A stretch of 64,000 bases of DNA from Pseudomonas sp. WN033 (lineage in GTDB: Bacteria; Pseudomonadota; Gammaproteobacteria; Pseudomonadales; Pseudomonadaceae): positions 124,001 to 188,000 of the forward strand of contig NSKG01000004.1 of NCBI GenBank assembly GCA_002287035.1. Reading direction: 5' to 3'. Every line of letters starts with the position of its first letter. The stretch's first letter is position 1. The notes beneath the pieces are model-generated. The model ran no database searches, was not told the origin of the DNA, and was given only the letters and a program-made list of their open reading frames with translations. Shown in pieces: positions 46,090 through 57,626 of this stretch. Both the position numbers and the translations under genes were made by a program.

Positions 46090-47403
46090 ATGAAGGTCTT
46101 GGGGATGCTGGGCCGGCGGGCCATGTTGGCGCCGCTGGTGGTGGTTGTGTTCGTTTCAGCTTCGCTGAACCGGCCTGATTACCAATGGTCGGGATTTCAG
46201 GTGCCGGAGGCCTCGGGCAACACTCTGGATGCAATCAATGAGCAATTGTCTGGGCATGAGCGCAAGCCGGTCTATGAGCAGCGTTTTGCTTCATCGGATC
46301 TTGACGAGTTCGTACACTCGCCCTCAATTACCGCGTTGCCTGATGGCGGCTTAATGGCGGCCTGGTTCGCCGGGTCCCGCGAGGGGGCGGCTGATGTAGA
46401 GATTCGCAAGGCGCACTTCGATCCGGTCAGTGGCTGGGCTGATGAAGAAACCCTGGTGACCCGCGAGATGACTCGTGAGGCGCTTGGCAAGCCAATCCGC
46501 AAGCTGGGCAACCCGGTAATTGCCCTGGCCCCGGATCAGCGCTTGTGGCTGTTTTATGTTTCGGTGTCGCTGGGTGGCTGGGCTGGCAGTTCAATCAACA
46601 GCATGGTCTCCGAGGATTTCGGTCAGACTTGGTCTGAGCCCCGCCAACTGGTGACCTCTCCGTTCATCAATATCAGTACCCTGGTGCGGGCCGCGCCGGT
46701 CTTTCATCAGGATGGCTCAATCGGTCTGCCGGTCTATCACGAGTTTCTCGGCAAGTTTCCCGAATATCTCTATCTGAGCGCCGACGGGCGGATTCAGGAC
46801 AAGTTCCGGATTGCTGACGGAACCAATTCGCTGCAACCCACCGTGGTGCCGCTGGATGGTCAACGGGCTGTTGCCTTGCTGCGCTATGCTGGGCGCCGTG
46901 GCCATGCCCTAGCGGCAGTAACCGAAGATGGCGGGCGCACCTGGAGCGAGGAGCGGGCTATCTCCCCTTGGAATCCCAACAGTTCGCTGGCGGCGGTGCG
47001 GTCGCATCGCAATACTCTGCTGGTGGCGCAGAATAACCTGATCGACGGCCGCTTTCGCCTCAGTCTTGATGAGTCGACCCCCAGCCTCAGCACCTGGTCG
47101 CTGATTATGGATCTGGACTCTTCGCCTGATCCTGAAGGGCAGCCCTTTGCCCGTGAAGACTATGAGCCCTTGCTGGCCTCCAAGTTCGTTGCCTCCAGCG
47201 GTGAGCGGCGGCGCTCGTTGGTAAACAAGTTCATGCAACAACTGGATCAGCGTCTATGTCGAGATGACGCCTGCGTTTTCGAGTACGAGTATCCCTACAT
47301 GATCAATGCCGGCAATGGCGTGTTCCATCTGGTGTATGCCTGGAACAACAGCTTTATCAAGCATGTGTCCTTTAATGCCGACTGGCTGGAGGTGCAGCCG
47401 TGA
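46090..47403 (+). CDS. Sialidase-like BNR-repeat protein (COG4692 type)
   Basis: 437-residue protein with an N-terminal signal-anchor (about 8-25), then a six-bladed-propeller sialidase-like domain. Asp-box repeats are visible as SEDFGQTWSE near 180 and TEDGGRTWSE near 282. The start LPDGGLMAAWFAGSREGAAD resembles predicted neuraminidases. The arginine triad of true sialidases cannot be confirmed by eye, so the substrate is unknown. Two Cys in CRDDAC near 405 may pair in the periplasm. An ATG at 46045 would lengthen the protein by 15 residues; neither start has an ideal binding site. The GTG of the next gene overlaps its stop. Confidence 0.85.
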   Translation: MKVLGMLGRRAMLAPLVVVVFVSASLNRPDYQWSGFQVPEASGNTLDAINEQLSGHERKPVYEQRFASSDLDEFVHSPSITALPDGGLMAAWFAGSREGAADVEIRKAHFDPVSGWADEETLVTREMTREALGKPIRKLGNPVIALAPDQRLWLFYVSVSLGGWAGSSINSMVSEDFGQTWSEPRQLVTSPFINISTLVRAAPVFHQDGSIGLPVYHEFLGKFPEYLYLSADGRIQDKFRIADGTNSLQPTVVPLDGQRAVALLRYAGRRGHALAAVTEDGGRTWSEERAISPWNPNSSLAAVRSHRNTLLVAQNNLIDGRFRLSLDESTPSLSTWSLIMDLDSSPDPEGQPFAREDYEPLLASKFVASSGERRRSLVNKFMQQLDQRLCRDDACVFEYEYPYMINAGNGVFHLVYAWNNSFIKHVSFNADWLEVQP

Positions 47404-47993
47404 TCCTCACCACCTGGATTGCTTACCTGGCATTTGCCCTGTTGCTTTTTTTGCTTTTGCCGATGGGCCGCTTGCCGGTTGGCTGGCGCTGGGCCATGCT
47501 CGCTGCGGCGTTCGTGCTGGGAGCACTGCCGTTGATCGATGGCTTGTCTCTGGCAGGCTACCTGCGGGCTTTCACTGATGATCTGGCAATGACCAGTCTG
47601 GTCGCGCTGTTTGCTGCTGCGCTGGTGCGCCTGGGGTGGCTGTCATCTCCTGCGCGGCAACACAAGCTGGAGTGCTGCTTGCTGTTTGCCCTGATGGGGT
47701 TGTTTCTCTACCCGGCGGCCATGGGGCTGGGCATGCTGGACCCCTACCGCTTGGGCTATGGCCCGGACGGGCTGTTGCTCGCTGTGGCGGCCCTGACTCT
47801 GCTGATGCTGTGGCGGGGCAACCGGCTCGCTGTGCTGATGCTGACGCTGGCCACCCTGGGCTACGCTCTGGAACTGAAGGCCTCTGGCAATTATTGGGAT
47901 TATTTGCTGGATCCGTTTATCGTTCTGTTTGCACTCTGGAGCTTGTGCCGTGATCTGGTGCTAGGGGTGTTCCGGCGTTTTTGGCCGGCCTGA
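47400..47993 (+). CDS. Membrane protein partner of the sialidase-like gene, unknown function
   Basis: 197-residue hydrophobic protein with about five to six predicted helices and few charged residues until the basic C-terminus (FRRFWPA). Start is GTG in a 4-base GTGA overlap with the sialidase-like gene, so the two are translationally coupled. I recognise no domain. Coupling suggests that it serves the neighbouring enzyme, for example in export or anchoring of its substrate; that is inference. Confidence 0.8.
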   Translation: MILTTWIAYLAFALLLFLLLPMGRLPVGWRWAMLAAAFVLGALPLIDGLSLAGYLRAFTDDLAMTSLVALFAAALVRLGWLSSPARQHKLECCLLFALMGLFLYPAAMGLGMLDPYRLGYGPDGLLLAVAALTLLMLWRGNRLAVLMLTLATLGYALELKASGNYWDYLLDPFIVLFALWSLCRDLVLGVFRRFWPA

Positions 47994-48030
47994 TCTGGCA
48001 GAACGCTCAGGCCTCTAGGGGGGGCGGACT

Positions 48031-48297
48031 GGTAGCTGTTGGCTACCCAGTATGCTAAAGTCCGCACCCCTTGATTGAACTATGGCTATGTTCATCGTGT
48101 TGACTCTCTCCGGCGTTACGCCACCGTAGCTTTTTACCCTCCGGCCGTCAGGCCGCGTTCCCACCCAGGCTGTCGGCAATCGGGTGGAATTCGTCGTGCC
48201 CCTCAAGCGGTCATTGTTTCGCTCGCCTGTGACAGGACGGCTGATGTGTTGCTGTCGGGTTTATTGAAGTTTTCTGGATCTTGTTAATGGACGTGGT
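48031..48297 (+). promoter_or_regulatory. Structured leader upstream of SulP, candidate attenuator
   Basis: The 304-bp gap before SulP is rich in stem-loops. GGTAGC/GCTACC at 48031-48047; GATTGAAC/GTTCATC (one bulge) at 48073-48096; two mutually exclusive hairpins, GGCG-TTA-CGCC (48112-48122) and GTTACG-CCAC-CGTAGC (48115-48130), the latter followed by TTTTT like a weak intrinsic terminator; CGGCC-GTCA-GGCCG (48142-48155); and CCACCC/GGGTGG (48161-48187). A short ORF ends within the terminator-like hairpin. TATGCT at 48051 could be a -10. The pattern suggests transcription attenuation. It matches no riboswitch class I know. Confidence 0.45.
48082..48129 (+). CDS. Candidate leader peptide ending Pro-Pro-stop
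   Basis: A 15-codon ORF, MAMFIVLTLSGVTPP, whose last codons CCA-CCG-TAG sit in the loop and 3' arm of the terminator-like hairpin at 48115-48130. Consecutive prolines before a stop are strong ribosome-stalling signals in general. A ribosome stalled there would prevent the hairpin. The weak point is the start: no Shine-Dalgarno sequence precedes either ATG (48082 or 48088). Sequence inference only. Confidence 0.35.
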   Translation: MAMFIVLTLSGVTPP

Positions 48298-49791
48298 ATG
48301 ACCCTTATCCAATCGGTAAGACAAAACTGGTTTGCTAATATTCGTGGCGATCTACTGGCCGGACTGGTTGTAGCGCTGGCGCTGATTCCTGAAGCCATTG
48401 CTTTCTCAATCATCGCCGGAGTTGACCCCAAGGTCGGGCTGTATGCCTCATTCTGTATTGCCGTGATCATTGCCTTTACCGGCGGTCGGCCGGGGATGAT
48501 TTCCGCAGCTACCGGAGCCATGGCGCTGTTGATGGTCACTCTGGTACGCGAACACGGGTTGGAGTATCTGCTGGCCGCGACCGTGCTCTGTGGGGTGCTG
48601 CAGATCGGCGCTGGATATCTCAAGCTCGGCTCGTTGATGCGTTTCGTGTCGCGCTCGGTAGTGACCGGCTTTGTCAACGCGCTGGCGATTCTGATCTTCA
48701 TGGCCCAGTTGCCGGAGCTGATCGATGTCACCTGGCATGTCTATGCCATGACTGCTGGCGGGCTGGCGATTATCTACCTTTTCCCCTATGTGCCGGTGCT
48801 CGGCAAGCTGATTCCTTCTCCGCTGGTATGTATCCTGCTGTTGACAGGATTGGCCATGTACCTGGGGCTGAATATCAATACCGTGTCCGGTATGGGGGAG
48901 CTGCCGGATACGCTGCCGGTGTTCCTCTGGCCACAGGTGCCGCTGAATCTTGAGACGCTGTGGATCATCCTGCCGTACTCGGCGGCGTTGGCGGTGGTCG
49001 GCCTGCTGGAGTCGATGATGACTGCAACCATTGTTGACGACCTGACCGATACCAGCAGTGACAAGAACCGCGAGTGCAAAGGGCAGGGCATCGCCAATAT
49101 CGGGGCTGGTCTCATGGGGGGCATGGCTGGTTGCGCGATGATTGGTCAGTCGGTGATCAACGTCAAATCGGGTGGTCGCACCCGGTTGTCCTGCCTGACC
49201 GCCGGTGTAGTGTTGTTGATCATGGTGGTGTTCCTCAGCGACTGGGTTGGGCAAATTCCGATGGCGGCCCTGGTTGCCGTGATGATCATGGTATCGATCG
49301 GAACTTTCAGTTGGGACTCGTTGCGTAATCTGAAGAAGCACCCGTTGTCGACCAATATCGTTATGCTGGCAACTGTGATAGTCACCGTTGCGACTCACAA
49401 TCTGGCCTATGGTGTCTTTGTTGGTGTGCTGCTGGCGGCGCTGTTCTTCGCCAATAAAATGGGCCATTACCTGCATATCAGTAGTGAAGTGGACCCGCGT
49501 GGGCGGCAACGGACCTATCGGGTGGTGGGGCAGGTGTTCTTCAGTTCTTCCGACAAGTTCGTTACTGCTTTTGACTTCAAGGAAGCCCTTGATAAGGTAG
49601 TTATTGATCTCAGCCGCGCGCATTTCTGGGATATCACGGCGGTGGCGGCGCTGGACAAGGTTGTTCTCAAGTTCCGTCGCGAAGGTGCCGAAGTCGAGAT
49701 CGTTGGCCTCAATCAGGCTAGTGCCACCATCGTTGATCGGTTTGGTGTGCATGACAAGCCTGATGCTGTCGACAAGCTGATGGGCCACTGA
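48298..49791 (+). CDS. SulP family anion transporter
   Basis: 497-residue inner-membrane transporter of the SLC26/SulP family; candidates for substrate are sulfate, bicarbonate or dicarboxylate. N-terminal [19 protein letters not shown] and [20 protein letters not shown] are family blocks, followed by about 12 to 14 helices (including [17 protein letters not shown]). The C-terminal STAS domain begins near residue 400 ([20 protein letters not shown]). It is followed 20 bases on by a universal stress protein gene, a pairing that suggests joint regulation. Confidence 0.93.
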   Translation: MTLIQSVRQNWFANIRGDLLAGLVVALALIPEAIAFSIIAGVDPKVGLYASFCIAVIIAFTGGRPGMISAATGAMALLMVTLVREHGLEYLLAATVLCGVLQIGAGYLKLGSLMRFVSRSVVTGFVNALAILIFMAQLPELIDVTWHVYAMTAGGLAIIYLFPYVPVLGKLIPSPLVCILLLTGLAMYLGLNINTVSGMGELPDTLPVFLWPQVPLNLETLWIILPYSAALAVVGLLESMMTATIVDDLTDTSSDKNRECKGQGIANIGAGLMGGMAGCAMIGQSVINVKSGGRTRLSCLTAGVVLLIMVVFLSDWVGQIPMAALVAVMIMVSIGTFSWDSLRNLKKHPLSTNIVMLATVIVTVATHNLAYGVFVGVLLAALFFANKMGHYLHISSEVDPRGRQRTYRVVGQVFFSSSDKFVTAFDFKEALDKVVIDLSRAHFWDITAVAALDKVVLKFRREGAEVEIVGLNQASATIVDRFGVHDKPDAVDKLMGH

Positions 49792-49811
49792 TAAACAACA
49801 AGGAGAAATGT

Positions 49812-50669
49812 GTGACCACAGTGAATGTGCTTGCCTGTATCGATGCTTCCCGGTCGGCCGCCGGTGTTTGCGACTATGCCGCCTGGGCCAGTCTTCGCCT
49901 GGATGCGCCACTGGTGTTTCTGCATGTACTGGATCATTCGAGTTTCCCGGTGCATGGCGACCTGTCGGGCAATATTGGCCTGGGTAGCCGTGAGCACTTG
50001 CTTGAAGAGCTGGCCAATCTCGATGAGAAACGAGCCAAGCTAATGCGCGAGCAGGGCCAGTTGATGCTCGAGGCGGCGCTGGAGCGTGCACGGGCTGATG
50101 GTGTTGCTGAACCGGTCAGTCGACAGCGACATGGCGATCTGGTCGATACCCTGCAGGAGCTGGAGCCGGAAATTCGCTTGCTGGTCATGGGCCGCCAGGG
50201 TGAAGAGGCCGACTCGCTAGGCCGGCATGTGGGCACCCATCTGGAAAGTGTTGTGCGCACCATGCACCGACCGATTCTGGTGACAGCCGGAGAGTTCCGT
50301 CAGCCGCGCAGCGTAATGCTGGCCTTTGATAATGGACCAAGTACGCGCAAGGGCGTTGACATGATTGCCGATAGCCCCTTGTTCAAGGGGATGCCGATCC
50401 ATCTGCTGATGGTCGGGGCTGATACCAAGGATGCCTGGGAGGCTTTGAATGCCGCAAAAGCCCGACTGGAACAGGCTGGCCATCAGGTCGAGGCAGCCAT
50501 TCGTGCCGGTGAGGTGGAGGCTACACTGCTCGACTACGAGGCGGAGCACGACATCGACATGATCGTCATGGGTGCCTACGGCCATTCACGGATTCGCCAG
50601 TTCTTTGTTGGCAGCACTACCACCAATATCCTGGCCCGTACCACCCGGCCACTGCTGCTTCTGCGTTAG
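49812..50669 (+). CDS. Tandem universal stress protein
   Basis: 285 residues with two Usp domains. The second has the ATP-binding signature GAYGHSRIRQFFVGSTT near residues 255-271 (G-2x-G-9x-G-S/T). The first, ending near 150, has a divergent version (GRQGEEADSLGRHVGTHLES), so it may not bind ATP. GTG start with AAGGAG upstream. It is presumably cotranscribed with SulP. Confidence 0.92.
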   Translation: MTTVNVLACIDASRSAAGVCDYAAWASLRLDAPLVFLHVLDHSSFPVHGDLSGNIGLGSREHLLEELANLDEKRAKLMREQGQLMLEAALERARADGVAEPVSRQRHGDLVDTLQELEPEIRLLVMGRQGEEADSLGRHVGTHLESVVRTMHRPILVTAGEFRQPRSVMLAFDNGPSTRKGVDMIADSPLFKGMPIHLLMVGADTKDAWEALNAAKARLEQAGHQVEAAIRAGEVEATLLDYEAEHDIDMIVMGAYGHSRIRQFFVGSTTTNILARTTRPLLLLR

Positions 50670-50680
50670 CCTCCCCATAT

Positions 50681-50711
50681 GCGCAGCCCGGGCCTTACCC
50701 CGGGACTGCGC
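50681..50711 (+). terminator. Hairpin after the Usp gene
   Basis: GCGCAGCCCGGG and CCCGGGACTGCGC form a 12-bp stem with one bulged base and a loop of about 5 bases, 11 bases past the Usp stop. It has no T-run, so termination is likely but not certain. Confidence 0.5.
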
Positions 50712-50883
50712 GCAGGGCCGATATTGCCCGGTTCTGACGTCTCGGTTATTTTTTGCAACATATTGGAACGAGTTTGTTGCCGCCCGGTCTGATGGCGGTA
50801 TGACTGCGTGTTCGGCAGCCTGGGGGGTGGTTGTTGCCAACATGTGGTCCCGTCTGAATTGACAATAATTCCAAGGAGCCAAC

Positions 50884-52920
50884 ATGGCCTGGCTGCAGTC
50901 CCGTCGTTTGCACTTCCTGCTGGGGGGCGTGCTGATTCTGTTTGTGGTTTTTGCTGCGTTGCGCGGTGTTTTTCTGATCGCCTTTTCCGCAATTGAGCCC
51001 GGGGTCGATCACCCCTGGTCGCTGGTGCTGGAGACTTTGGGTGTTGGTTTACGCTTTGACCTGCGTCTGGCGATTCTGGTCATGTTGCCGTTCATGTTTC
51101 TGGCCTGGCTGCCGCTGTGGAACAGCGTCAAATCCCGAGTGCTGCGCCTGCTTGGTCGGGCTTACCTGCTGGCAGTGCTGGCAGTGCTGTTTTTCATGTA
51201 TTTTCTCGATTTCGGCCACTACGCCTATCTGGGTGTGCGGCTGAATGCCTCGGTGCTCAAGTTCGCTGAAGATGCATTGATTTCCCGGCAAATGTTGTGG
51301 GAAAGCTACCCGGTAGTATGGATCTGTCTTGGCTGGCTGGCGCTGACTTTACTGACTTTCTGGCTATTGGGCCTGCTTGAGCGAGTGACCCTGGATCGCC
51401 CGGTCAGGCCAATTGCGCTGTGGCCGCGGATCTGGGGCAGTGCGCTGATGACGGTGGTGGTGTTTCTGGCGATTCTTGGGCGCACCAGCAACATCAATCT
51501 GGAAAATCCGGTGCCACTGCGCTGGAATGATGCCTTTTTTGCCGGAGACAGCCAGTTGGGCGCTCTGGGACTTAATCCGGTGATCTTCTTCTACGATACC
51601 CTCAAGGTACCGGCTGAGCGCTATGACCTGGGGCAGGTGCGTGAGCATTATCCGCTGGTGAGCGAGTATCTGGGCGTGAGCCAGCCGGATATTGATCAGT
51701 TGAATTTCACTCGCCAGGTGGCGGTACAGCCGCATCGGCTCGATCTCAGTGAGCGCCCGAATGTGGTGTTCATTATGCTTGAGTCGCTCGGCACCACTGC
51801 GGTGGGAGCCTATGGCAACCCCTTGCAGCCCACCCCGAATATCGACCGTTTGGCCCAGCAGAGCTGGTTCTTCCGGCACTTCTATGTACCGGTAACCGGT
51901 ACAGCCAAGACTGTCTGGGCCAGCATTACCGGCATCCCTGATGTGTCACGTCAGGAGACAGCGACCCGCAATCCGCTGATCACCAGTCAGCACAGCCTGA
52001 TCAACGAACTCAAGGACTACCACAAGCTCTACACCATTGGTGGTAACTCTGGTTGGGCCAATATGAATGCGCTGATTCGTCAGTCGGTTGACGGGGTGCA
52101 ACTGTTCGAGGAAGGCTACTGGCAGGCCAAGAATGTTGACGTCTGGGGCGTGTCTGATCTGGACCTGTTCAAGGAAACCGACAAGCTGCTGCGTGAACTG
52201 CCTGAGGATAAGCCATTCTTCGCCTATATTCAGACCGCTGGCAATCATCGGCCGTTCACTATTCCCAAGGACAATGACGGTTTCGAGGTAATCGACCGGC
52301 CGCTGGAGGAGGTTCAAGCTGCCGGTTCGCGCAGTGTCGCCCAGTACAATGCTGTGCGTTTGCTGGATTTCAATATCGGCCGGTTCATGGAAATGGCCGA
52401 AGCCAGTGGCTACTTGCACAACACCATCTTCGTGATGTTCGGTGATCACAATACCCGGATTGCCAATATCGACTATATGAAGCCGGCATTCGACAAACTG
52501 GGCCTGGAAAGCAACAACGTACCACTGCTGATTTATGCGCCGGGCTATCTTGAGCCGCGCGAGTTTGAAGAGGCGGTAGGTTTGACCGATCTGATGCCGA
52601 CCCTCGCCGGGCTGCTGGGCATCGAGTATGAAACCCGGGTCATGGGCCGTGATCTATTGACGCCCGCACCGGAAGGCGAGCGAGTGGTGCCGCTGGTGTT
52701 GCGTGAGGGCTCGTTTCCGTTGATCGGTGCGGTGAGCAAGGACTTTCTGTTGCAGATGAACCACGATGGTACTCAACCAAGTCTGCATGACCTGCATTCG
52801 GATACGCCGCTGGACAACGTCGCTGAACAGTATCCCGAAGAGTATCAGCGCTTGCTGCCGCTGACTCGGGGCTTGTATGAGACTTCGCGTTATATGCTGT
52901 ATGACAATGTCAGGAAATAG
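50884..52920 (+). CDS. LTA synthase family sulfatase-fold membrane enzyme
   Basis: 678 residues: five membrane helices in the first 200, then a periplasmic alkaline-phosphatase/sulfatase domain. Metal-binding and nucleophile motifs: VFIMLESLGTTAVG near residue 295 (Glu) and PVTGTAKTVWAS near 337 (catalytic Thr), FGDHNTR near 520 (Asp-His). Homologues transfer phosphoglycerol or phosphoethanolamine to glycans or lipids; in Gram-negatives the role is often in periplasmic glucan (OpgB-like) or LPS modification. Substrate unclear. AAGGAG lies 5-6 bases before the ATG. Confidence 0.9.
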   Translation: MAWLQSRRLHFLLGGVLILFVVFAALRGVFLIAFSAIEPGVDHPWSLVLETLGVGLRFDLRLAILVMLPFMFLAWLPLWNSVKSRVLRLLGRAYLLAVLAVLFFMYFLDFGHYAYLGVRLNASVLKFAEDALISRQMLWESYPVVWICLGWLALTLLTFWLLGLLERVTLDRPVRPIALWPRIWGSALMTVVVFLAILGRTSNINLENPVPLRWNDAFFAGDSQLGALGLNPVIFFYDTLKVPAERYDLGQVREHYPLVSEYLGVSQPDIDQLNFTRQVAVQPHRLDLSERPNVVFIMLESLGTTAVGAYGNPLQPTPNIDRLAQQSWFFRHFYVPVTGTAKTVWASITGIPDVSRQETATRNPLITSQHSLINELKDYHKLYTIGGNSGWANMNALIRQSVDGVQLFEEGYWQAKNVDVWGVSDLDLFKETDKLLRELPEDKPFFAYIQTAGNHRPFTIPKDNDGFEVIDRPLEEVQAAGSRSVAQYNAVRLLDFNIGRFMEMAEASGYLHNTIFVMFGDHNTRIANIDYMKPAFDKLGLESNNVPLLIYAPGYLEPREFEEAVGLTDLMPTLAGLLGIEYETRVMGRDLLTPAPEGERVVPLVLREGSFPLIGAVSKDFLLQMNHDGTQPSLHDLHSDTPLDNVAEQYPEEYQRLLPLTRGLYETSRYMLYDNVRK

Positions 52921-52928
52921 CCGCCGGC

Positions 52929-53957
52929 TTACAGCCTGATTCGTGCGCCAGCCGCCTGTACCAGAATCAGCGCCAGGGTATCCCAGGCTGAGCCGGGTTG
53001 CAGGCCCTTGATCTGCTCGTCGGCCTGTTGGGCCTGCTGTAGCCAGCCGGTCCAGCGGCTGGCCGGGTGGCGTTGCAGGGCTTGGCTCAGCACCGGCTTG
53101 CGCTTGTCCCAGACTGGTGGGCGTTGGCTGGCGAAGATCCGCTCCAGTGGTACGCCGCGGCCAAGGTCCTGGGCCATGCCGGCCAGACTGCGCAGTTCGC
53201 GGCTCAAGGCCCAGAGCACCACCGGTGCTTCCACGCCTTCGCCCTTGAGCCCGTGCAGGATGCGCAGGGCGTGCTCGCCCTGGCCCAGCAGCATGGCGTC
53301 GACCAGATTGAACACGTCGAAACGGGCGCTGTCGGCGACGACCTGCTGCACGGTATCCAGATCCAATACCCCTTCACGGCAGAACAGCTTGAGCTTCTCG
53401 ATCTCCTGGGCGGCGGCAAGCAGATTACCCTCGACCCTGGCGCTAAGCAGTTCCAGTGCTTCCGGGCTGGCCTGAATCCCGGCGGCGGCCAGTCGATCAC
53501 GCATCCAGCTAGGCAGCTGTGCGCTTTCCACTGGCCAGATTTGAATGAAGCGCGAGTTAGGGTGCTCGATCAGCGCTTTGGCCCATTTACTGCGCTGGGT
53601 GCTGCCGTCGAGTTTGGGCAGGCTGATCAGCAGGGTGGTGTCGGCTGGCGGTTCCTGCAGATAGGCGAGCAGGGCCTTGGCACCTTCATCGCCGGGTTTG
53701 CCTCCGGGAATGCGCAACTCCAGCAGCCGCTGGCTGGCGAACAGTGACAGGCTGTGGCTGGCTTCATACAGCTGTGCCCAGTCGAAACCGCGTTCGACCT
53801 GAAACACCTGGCGCTCTTCGCAGCCGGCGCTACGGCAGGCCTGGCGGATACTGTCGGCGGCTTCACCGGTCAGTAGTGGGTCATCGCCACTGACTACCCA
53901 GACCGGGGCCAGTTCTTCCTTGAGCTGGCGTGCAAGTTGCCCGCTGTTGAGCTTCAT
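52929..53957 (-). CDS. holA: DNA polymerase III subunit delta
   Basis: Clamp-loader wrench subunit that opens the beta clamp. 342 residues. N-terminus KLNSGQLARQLKEELAPVWVVSGDDPLLTGEA, followed by the DEGAKALLAYL region and the AAA-like domain II. No Walker A, as expected for delta. The C-terminal collar domain contains LARDLRSLAGMAQDLGRG-like sequence near 250. It is 4 bases after lptE. Confidence 0.93.
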   Translation of the reverse strand: MKLNSGQLARQLKEELAPVWVVSGDDPLLTGEAADSIRQACRSAGCEERQVFQVERGFDWAQLYEASHSLSLFASQRLLELRIPGGKPGDEGAKALLAYLQEPPADTTLLISLPKLDGSTQRSKWAKALIEHPNSRFIQIWPVESAQLPSWMRDRLAAAGIQASPEALELLSARVEGNLLAAAQEIEKLKLFCREGVLDLDTVQQVVADSARFDVFNLVDAMLLGQGEHALRILHGLKGEGVEAPVVLWALSRELRSLAGMAQDLGRGVPLERIFASQRPPVWDKRKPVLSQALQRHPASRWTGWLQQAQQADEQIKGLQPGSAWDTLALILVQAAGARIRL

Positions 53958-53961
53958 CGGC

Positions 53962-54516
53962 TCAGGGGGCGGCCCGGTCGAGTTCGCGTTCGCGAGCTTG
54001 CAGCTCGCTGCTGCTCAGGCTTGACAGGCGCAGTAGCAACTGTCGGCTGAGGTCGCGGCGCATTTCCTGGCGCAGCAGCTCTTCTTCCTCGCTGCTGGCG
54101 ATTACGTTGTCGCGGTCGCGGACCAGGGCGCGTTGAGCTTCCAGGGTCTCGGGACCGACCAGGGTGCGGCCTTGGCGATCGAGAATCTGGTAGCTCAAAC
54201 GGCTGGTGAGCTGGAACTCGGCCGGGCTGGCGCGAGTGGTGTAGCTGACCGCGCTACGTTCATTCTGCTCGCCCAGCAGTTGCAGGTGGTAAGGGGCGCT
54301 GGCGCTCAGGCGCACACCGCTGCTACGCAGCATGTCGCGCACTTCCTGGTGGGTCTGGCTGAGGTTATCGATCGCACTGAGCCGCAGCTCACGCAGTTCG
54401 ACATTCTCCAGGGCGCCGGCACCGGTGCCGCGCAGGTGGAAGCCACAGCCGCTCAGTGCCAGGGCGATACCCAGCAGGGTGGCGGTGAGTAGTCGTCGGG
54501 GGCGATTCAGGGACAT
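53962..54516 (-). CDS. lptE: LPS assembly lipoprotein LptE
   Basis: Outer-membrane lipoprotein that plugs LptD and helps insert LPS. 184 residues. Signal peptide (LLTATLLGIALA) with lipobox LSGCGFHLRG, Cys near residue 24. C-terminal region highly charged. It sits between leuS and holA, the conserved leuS-lptE-holA order. Confidence 0.94.
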   Translation of the reverse strand: MSLNRPRRLLTATLLGIALALSGCGFHLRGTGAGALENVELRELRLSAIDNLSQTHQEVRDMLRSSGVRLSASAPYHLQLLGEQNERSAVSYTTRASPAEFQLTSRLSYQILDRQGRTLVGPETLEAQRALVRDRDNVIASSEEEELLRQEMRRDLSRQLLLRLSSLSSSELQARERELDRAAP

Positions 54517-54532
54517 CCGCTTTCTCCGTTTC

Positions 54533-57286
<2,754 letters not shown>

Positions 57287-57341
57287 TCATTGATGGAGAC
57301 CGGGGTGGCTTGGCAACTCGATATACAGAGGTAAGTGATTG

Positions 57342-57626
57342 ATGAAAGCACCGGAGCCGGAACCACTGGCGTGTCGGAACCGGGATTCCTCCTATGATCG
57401 GTTGTTGCGGCGGCTGGATCAGGCACTGGATATGGCACGGACGCGCCAGTGGCTGGACGGACAGCCGCCGGGACTGACCGAGCTGGAAGTCAACGGATTG
57501 AGTCCGGAGGACTTGCGCTTGCTATGGCGGATTCTCGATACCATGGCTGAGCAGCGGGCCGCGTCATACCGCAGTTCAGCGCTGGCGGCGCACGACACAC
57601 AACAGCAGCAGCGCCAGCACGGTTAG
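57342..57626 (+). CDS. Small conserved-looking protein, unknown function
   Basis: 94-residue, mostly helical, charge-rich protein: RLLRRLDQALDMARTRQWL, ELEVNGLSPEDLRLLWRILD and a Gln-rich tail. AGAGG precedes the ATG by about 10 bases. It runs opposite to leuS (divergent) and its last 51 bases overlap lnt tail-to-tail. A small ORF is known at this place in other pseudomonads. I recognise no domain. Confidence 0.65.
   Translation: MKAPEPEPLACRNRDSSYDRLLRRLDQALDMARTRQWLDGQPPGLTELEVNGLSPEDLRLLWRILDTMAEQRAASYRSSALAAHDTQQQQRQHG

Noticed and set aside
48448-50091. 547-codon minus-strand open frame across SulP and Usp
   Set aside because: It spans two well-supported plus-strand genes and is His/Gln/Arg-rich, the usual signature of an antisense shadow.
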